From the NCBI GenBank assembly GCA_035967975.1, contig JAWQFQ010000014.1, forward strand, positions 1 to 64,000: a DNA stretch of 64,000 bases, written 5' to 3'. How positions within the stretch are numbered: position 1 is the stretch's first letter; each line of letters starts with the position of its first letter. This DNA is from Scytonema sp035967975. GTDB lineage: Bacteria > Cyanobacteriota > Cyanobacteriia > Cyanobacteriales > Nostocaceae. This document shows, piece by piece, positions 59,235 through 64,000 of the stretch. The position numbers were made by a program, and so were the translations under genes. Under the pieces are notes generated by a model. The model worked only from the letters and a program-made list of their open reading frames with translations, had not been told where the DNA came from and did no database searches.

Positions 59235-60385
59235 TGGTCAATTTCCTCCCAACTAACATCAAAATACCTGCAAATCTTTTTATAAACAAGCTCAGGAATG
59301 CCCCATTCAGTTTCTTTCAACAATTTATCAACAAAATTTCTCTGCTGCATACCAGCAAGTAAATTCTGACGTATTTTTTCATCTTTTACACTATTGTCCA
59401 ACCATTCGTTTAAGTGCTTGCTCGAAAATTTACTTAGCTGACTTAAATATAGGGGATAGCTAGGATAGCTAGGCTCATCCTCAAAGTCCGAAGCTAAACA
59501 AGCACCTAAACCTTTAGCCCCTAGTTCTTTATGGTTATGTTCAACTAAGAACATTGTCAGGTAAGTATCTTGGTGATTGACTCTATCTACAATTGGTTGC
59601 CAAAAATGCTGAATTAAATCAGTTAGAAATCCTGCTAAGAGATATTCAGGTATATAAAAAATCAAAATCAAATTTTGAGATTGTAAACATTCACGAATTT
59701 TATCTATAATTTGCTCTTGCATATGCAGCGTCATTTTAGGCAGATGATCTGAGCCAAAAAATTCTGGAGCAATTTGTTCCCAAAAATGGGAGATTTCATA
59801 TCCCCCATCTAATTTTATCTTTATTTTTCGTCCATTTATGAACTCTGGCAATTTCCGAAATAATCTTTCAATAAAAATTGTTTGTCCGTATCTATCGTCG
59901 TAACCATTAACTAAAAAGGCGGCTTTTCGCCAACGGTTTTCTTGACAACGTATAGCTTGGATTACATTATTTTCCTGGTCTTTAAAATCAATTTCGATAA
60001 TTGAATTAAAAATTTTGTGTTTCTCAATATGAATTTTCGTTTGATCTGCTTTATCTTTATAGAGATTCTTATAGTTTTTAACCTGGCTTAAGAGGTTATC
60101 AAGTTCTGTCCGTCGTGCATCACCTTCAGAAATACTCAGTTTTAATACTTCTACAAACTTAGGAAATATCCAACCCTCTGTATCATTTTCTCCATCCAAA
60201 ACAATTGCTAACACACATATAACTAAATCTAGAGAGCGATCGCAATTTTTAATATTAAATGATAGATGTTTAAGTCCCTCAATAGGTCTACATAAATTCC
60301 GAAGTTCTTGGGCATTATTATTAGCAAAATAATCGCATTTTAAAAACACATCTTTACATAATTCATATAGTTCTACTGAAACCAT
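59219..60385 (-). CDS. EAD-like plus inactive-STAND-like (iSTAND) protein
   Basis: This is a 388-residue protein. The helical N-terminal 105 residues (MVSVELYELCKDVFLKCDYF) resemble the EADs nearby but are more diverged. From about 155 the pattern AAFLVNGYDDRYGQTIFIERLF, then a LILIFYIPEYLLAGFLTDLIQHFW core, recalls the GxGQ-bearing iSTAND domains that lack P-loop lysine and Walker B acids. It would be a non-hydrolysing adaptor. It is the first intact gene of the MoxR-vWA-CHAT operon. A TPR-like remnant ends one base before its start. Confidence 0.68.
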   Translation of the reverse strand: MVSVELYELCKDVFLKCDYFANNNAQELRNLCRPIEGLKHLSFNIKNCDRSLDLVICVLAIVLDGENDTEGWIFPKFVEVLKLSISEGDARRTELDNLLSQVKNYKNLYKDKADQTKIHIEKHKIFNSIIEIDFKDQENNVIQAIRCQENRWRKAAFLVNGYDDRYGQTIFIERLFRKLPEFINGRKIKIKLDGGYEISHFWEQIAPEFFGSDHLPKMTLHMQEQIIDKIRECLQSQNLILIFYIPEYLLAGFLTDLIQHFWQPIVDRVNHQDTYLTMFLVEHNHKELGAKGLGACLASDFEDEPSYPSYPLYLSQLSKFSSKHLNEWLDNSVKDEKIRQNLLAGMQQRNFVDKLLKETEWGIPELVYKKICRYFDVSWEEIDQCQIR

Positions 60386-60386
60386 G

Positions 60387-60497
60387 TCACAGTCGATCTC
60401 CTAAAAGATTATACTGTTCCAGCGAGCGCTGATATACATCCAATGCATCCCGATCATTTTTTCTAAATGCTGAAATGTTTGCTCCATCTTCAAGAAA
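60387..60497 (-). pseudogene. 36-codon remnant of a TPR-like gene
   Basis: The frame reads FLEDGANISAFRKNDRDALD then VYQRSLEQYNLLGDRL, and stops at TGA 60389-60387, one base before ATG 60385. The ALDVYQRSLEQYNLLGDR pattern is TPR-like. The tight spacing is what coupled genes show, so an upstream operon member seems to have been deleted. In frame it is preceded by TAG. The remaining gap to 60597 is AT-rich and shows nothing. Confidence 0.5.
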
Positions 60498-60597
60498 CTA
60501 GGTTTTTATCAACACTAAATGTGATTATACATACATACCAAAAATTTTGTATGAATTTCAAGGCTATTAGTGACTTGTTTCTAATTAAGTTAATTTT

Positions 60598-63273
60598 TTA
60601 CATATTCCTACTGACATAGGGTTGCAGCAGTTCAAACTCTTTTGGGTTGGTGTGCTGGTTATCAGTCAATACTAGAGAATAATCTGGTACAATACTTCTC
60701 TGTCCCCCTTGTAGACGTGCTTCACGAGGCCAAAATATCAAATTACCTTTATTCTCACTCACTTCTACTTTGCCAGCCGTGTAACCATGCAGACGTTGAA
60801 CTTCTGTATTTTCCCTAGAGTAGTATTCTAAACCAAAAAGCGAGCGACCTTGCCAAATGCGCCGAGCATCAGCCCCACCTTCTGCATTTTCTCCAGAAAA
60901 TGCTTCGTGTAAGTGCCCGCACAGGTGAACTGCAAAGCGCCCATGAGATGTTATTTCCGCTTTTAGATGCCGTTGTGAATCTGGGTTTAACCATCCTGGT
61001 GGGTGATGTGTCAGTAACAGGCAAGCATTATGTTGTTTTGCCCAAGCTGAACCATCGCCGTTGCAGGCTTGATGAAATTGGCGGGGATGAAGTGCCAGCT
61101 TACCTTCATAGTTACCACCAGTTAATTGGAGAAAGCTTGTATTCAAACCCACAATTCCCAGCTTCGCACCTTCCTTTTCAATGGTGGCTGAAAAATCCCC
61201 TGGTAAAGTTCCTGGTTTTAGTTCTTTGGGCTTGAAGGTTTGGTTTTCCCACCATATCATGTAGTTTTCAAATGCTTTTGTAACTACCTGACGATATGGT
61301 GACTCCGCCTCTTCCCAAAACTCTTCCTGTATGTCCGGTAAGTTTAGCCACTGCTGCAAAAGTCGTACCGCAGGATCTTTTTTATTGGGTCTAACTAAAT
61401 CGTGATTGCCTGGTACTGCTAGTAACTTAGGGGATGAACCCAGTTTATCGAAATAATCCCATAGTTCTTTCATGAGTCGATCAAGTGTCTGGAACTCTTG
61501 GAGGCTTCCTTCTTGAGTCAGGTCTCCAGTAAATAAAACTAAGTCCCACGGACCACACTTATCGTGAAGGCGTTTCAAATCTGCGAAGAAGATGTCTCTT
61601 ACACCAGGCCAAAGCCAATGCTGTTCCCTCATACCTTGATGAAGGTCTGTGAGGTGCAACCAACTAAAACTGCATTTCAGGTTTTGCTTTATTTGATTTC
61701 CTAGAGAATTTTGACCACCAGTGTTGATTTTAGAGGTAATATTAACTGGTTTAAAAGCTTGATTAGATATATGGCGGGAAAGTAAAATATTAAGTTCCTC
61801 TACCAGTTCTGCTAAAATTTGATGGTGATCGTCAGCTGGGTCTATTGAGTTTGCGAGTAGACGCAGCAGCATAACTAAGGCATTTTCCTTTGTGTCGTCA
61901 CGAAATTTATCATTTAAGTAACCAATCGCATCCTCCACCAGTTCAGACGGGCTACCAGTTTGCCAATGAGATTGCCAAGGTGTAAGGGGAGAATTTGCTT
62001 TAAAGAAATTTCGTAAGCGTTGAGCGGTGTCAAATTGGTCACAATTCAACAATGCATTACGTAATCTACTGTAGATTTCAGGAGGAATCCCAGGCATATC
62101 GTTGTTTACTGGTTCAGTAGCAATGGTTTCCTGAAGTATAACTTTTAGATGTTGCAGGCGATCGCGTCCCCGTTCTAAGAAGCGCAAATCTGTTTGAATT
62201 TGTTTTTGTAATTTATTTTCGGTATGTTGCAAAAAAATCTGCCATAAATCCAAATCTGTTTCTGGTAATATTTGTAGCTTTTCTAACTTAGCCCTATAAT
62301 TTTGTTCGTTAATAGCAATAGTATTTTCATGGTCTTTTATGTCTTCCAGGTAGCGACTATAATCCAAGCCGACTTGTCGTAACTCTGCTTGTAATGGTCT
62401 AAGCTGCCATTGCCTATTTGTTGCTTGAGAAATTTTACTAAAACGTCGCCTGTACTCTGACAATTTGCTATAAAGTTGTTTGGCTCTTTTATCGCACCAC
62501 CGGGATTGATGATAAACATACTGAATTTTATGCCTACACCACAGCAGATATAGTAGAATTTCAGCTACTTTATCCATGTGGTCTGGATTCAGATTTTGGC
62601 ATTTAAACCAAACTAAAATATGCAGTTTTTGAGTAGGGTCTGTGTGTGCGCTTTCATATTCAAAAATGGGATTGCCTAGCAGATAACCTATGCCGACTAA
62701 CTCAGTTGAATTTCTTTCTGGCAGTATTTGGTTAACACAAGCATCAGCCAAAGCTTGATAATTTTCTTGCGTTTTTATTGGTTGACAAAAAAGCAATAGT
62801 GTTTGTCCAAGGGAAGCTTGTATTTGTGGAGGTAATAGCAGGTTTTGGAGGTTGAGATATCTTAATTCTTGCAGACTCAATTTATCTTTAGAACACAAGG
62901 TTAAATCGATTGCATAAGTATCATGTAATCGAAAAGGGCAAAGTAAACCCTGAAGTTCTAACTCACTGTTTTGAGAAATTAATCTAAAGTTTAAACTTTC
63001 TTCTTGATTACACAGTAGATTGCTATATTCAACTCCAAGACTATCTTCTGCTTGTGGAAAATATTGACTATCTTGGTAACAAATAAGTCGTTTTTGTAGA
63101 GTTTGTAGTTCTGGTATGTGGAGCTTATTACCCAAATCTATTAACTGTTCCCATAACTGCGATGCTTCTGTAACAGTTGGCTTTAATCCTTGATTGATGC
63201 TGTTTCGCAGATGAAAAGCATAAAGAGTAATACTAGGACTAAGCAGTCCAAAATTCTGGGTTATTTCGTTCAT
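60598..63273 (-). CDS. Cyanobacterial N-terminal domain-EAD-calcineurin-like phosphoesterase fusion
   Basis: This is an 891-residue protein. The N-terminal about 385 residues carry a pattern I recall from large cyanobacterial NTPase or pentapeptide proteins (GNPIFEYES, HILVWF, WCRHKIQYVYHQSRWC, YSRYLEDIKDHENTIAINE). An EAD follows at 393-497 (MPGIPPEIYSRLRNALLNCD). The calcineurin-like phosphoesterase (about 535-850) has LTDLH (D543, H545), FTGDLT (D584), PGNHD (622-625), LTHHPPGW and CGHLHEAF, i.e. a complete metal site. A nucleotide or nucleic-acid phosphoester target is likely but unspecified. It lies 212 bp upstream of the iSTAND-like gene and 51 bp downstream of the CHAT gene. Confidence 0.8.
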   Translation of the reverse strand: MNEITQNFGLLSPSITLYAFHLRNSINQGLKPTVTEASQLWEQLIDLGNKLHIPELQTLQKRLICYQDSQYFPQAEDSLGVEYSNLLCNQEESLNFRLISQNSELELQGLLCPFRLHDTYAIDLTLCSKDKLSLQELRYLNLQNLLLPPQIQASLGQTLLLFCQPIKTQENYQALADACVNQILPERNSTELVGIGYLLGNPIFEYESAHTDPTQKLHILVWFKCQNLNPDHMDKVAEILLYLLWCRHKIQYVYHQSRWCDKRAKQLYSKLSEYRRRFSKISQATNRQWQLRPLQAELRQVGLDYSRYLEDIKDHENTIAINEQNYRAKLEKLQILPETDLDLWQIFLQHTENKLQKQIQTDLRFLERGRDRLQHLKVILQETIATEPVNNDMPGIPPEIYSRLRNALLNCDQFDTAQRLRNFFKANSPLTPWQSHWQTGSPSELVEDAIGYLNDKFRDDTKENALVMLLRLLANSIDPADDHHQILAELVEELNILLSRHISNQAFKPVNITSKINTGGQNSLGNQIKQNLKCSFSWLHLTDLHQGMREQHWLWPGVRDIFFADLKRLHDKCGPWDLVLFTGDLTQEGSLQEFQTLDRLMKELWDYFDKLGSSPKLLAVPGNHDLVRPNKKDPAVRLLQQWLNLPDIQEEFWEEAESPYRQVVTKAFENYMIWWENQTFKPKELKPGTLPGDFSATIEKEGAKLGIVGLNTSFLQLTGGNYEGKLALHPRQFHQACNGDGSAWAKQHNACLLLTHHPPGWLNPDSQRHLKAEITSHGRFAVHLCGHLHEAFSGENAEGGADARRIWQGRSLFGLEYYSRENTEVQRLHGYTAGKVEVSENKGNLIFWPREARLQGGQRSIVPDYSLVLTDNQHTNPKEFELLQPYVSRNM

Positions 63274-63324
63274 GATTTGGGCATATTTTACCGATAATCT
63301 TAGGTGTATATTATCGATATTTCG

Positions 63325-64000
63325 TCATGACTGACCGATTGCAAAAAATGCTGCCCAATATCGGGGATGTTGAAATAGTTTGCCGTTATCATCTAGCTGA
63401 TGTAGTCTTCGGCGTATGTCAATTTTTAGTGTAGCATCAAAAAATCTTTCGTTAGTTTTTACCCAAATTTCTAATTCTTTTTTCGTAACTCCTAACAACC
63501 AGCGTTGAGCCTCGTTGAGGGCAATAGTAGCCGCTACTCTCTGTTGTAAAATTTGATAAAATTTTACCATCAATAAGGCAGTAGATAAATCGCTTACTGA
63601 CCATAGAGATACAATTACGCTCTTAACCCCAGCAGCGATTAAACAACGGGATAATCCTATTACCCCATCTCCTGTGATTTTACCTTGTCCAGTACTGCAA
63701 GCACTCAGTACTACCAGATCGGCATTTAGTTTCATATCGTAGATTTCGCCAGCAGTGAGAAAGCCATTGTCCTCATCACTGGGAGCAAGAGCGATCGCCC
63801 CTGGTGTATTTAGTTGTGGAATATCATCCAATAAACCGTGAGTTGCGAGGTGTATCAATCGCGCTTTGGGAAGAAGCTGTTGAATGCCTACTTTACTCGC
63901 ATTTGCACCCGTGATGGCTTGGGTGTTGAAAAGGGGTGCTATTGCTTGTACTTCTGTTTTTGCCCAAGCTAAATCCCCCAACTCCACAGGTAGTTCTGTT
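63325..64000 (-). CDS. CHAT-domain protein, C-terminal part (cut by window edge)
   Basis: The frame is open to the right edge (continuing as TELPVELGDLAWAKTEVQAI), so only the last 225 residues are visible. The CHAT protease signature is intact: His in LATHG and Cys in LSACSTGQG. The C-terminal RYWAAFFAIGQS ending is that of TPR-CHAT proteins. TPR repeats are expected in the missing N-terminal part. It is the catalytically intact counterpart to the pseudo-CHAT at 52701-57098. Confidence 0.83.
   Translation of the reverse strand, partial: TELPVELGDLAWAKTEVQAIAPLFNTQAITGANASKVGIQQLLPKARLIHLATHGLLDDIPQLNTPGAIALAPSDEDNGFLTAGEIYDMKLNADLVVLSACSTGQGKITGDGVIGLSRCLIAAGVKSVIVSLWSVSDLSTALLMVKFYQILQQRVAATIALNEAQRWLLGVTKKELEIWVKTNERFFDATLKIDIRRRLHQLDDNGKLFQHPRYWAAFFAIGQS

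Overview
The window looks like chromosomal DNA of a filamentous, probably heterocyst-forming cyanobacterium (Nostocales-like). The basis is the very frequent HIP1 octamer GCGATCGC, several arrays of tandem heptanucleotides (STRR type), a DevBCA-type exporter, an RppA/RppB-type two-component pair, Uma2-family genes and a dense load of short palindromic elements. The species cannot be named from this. No rRNA, tRNA or CRISPR array was seen.

Layout 1-10 kb: a devBCA-like ABC exporter operon behind two tandem TetR-type palindromes; a small three-gene operon on the minus strand (ribbon-helix-helix-like, DUF6888-like, DUF6887-like); and a four-gene MalEFGK-type sugar ABC importer on the minus strand. 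Most spacers inside these two operons carry inverted pairs of heptamer arrays. 10-26 kb: a retropepsin-like protease, rppA and rppB separated by an antisense AAA ATPase/TOPRIM pair, a ClC-CBS-USP chloride channel, a DUF433/PIN-like pair flanked by a 36-bp duplication, an Uma2 gene, a type II NADH dehydrogenase with a small membrane partner, and a P3A-type proton ATPase. 26-38 kb: a PepSY gene broken by a MITE-like insertion, a second two-component pair, a DUF347-repeat membrane protein, TauE/SafE plus DUF1634, a CDF metal transporter, a glycogen-debranching-type enzyme with a DUF2231 protein, another Uma2 gene and an alpha/beta hydrolase. Short mobile or palindromic elements and gene fragments fill the gaps.

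Layout 38-64 kb: a continuous conflict-system island. It holds four proteins that share one recognisable N-terminal or internal helical effector-associated domain (EAD), plus a fifth weaker candidate. These EADs are joined to nucleosidase (MTAN/PNP-like), CHAT protease, STAND NTPase and calcineurin-like phosphoesterase domains. There is also a tightly overlapping operon iSTAND-like > MoxR AAA+ > vWA > TPR-CHAT, and a second CHAT protein running off the right edge. Toxin-antitoxin genes (PIN pair, MNT with a truncated HEPN) sit in the middle.

How the island may work (inference): the STAND/TPR protein at 50138 and the MoxR-vWA operon would sense or process a trigger. EAD-EAD contacts would recruit effectors, which would cleave a nucleotide (nucleosidase domains), proteins (CHAT) or a phosphoester (calcineurin fold). 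The most striking single gene is 46395-49916, which carries EAD, nucleosidase, CHAT and an intact NTPase in one chain. It is translationally coupled to a second nucleosidase whose NTPase has lost its P-loop lysine.
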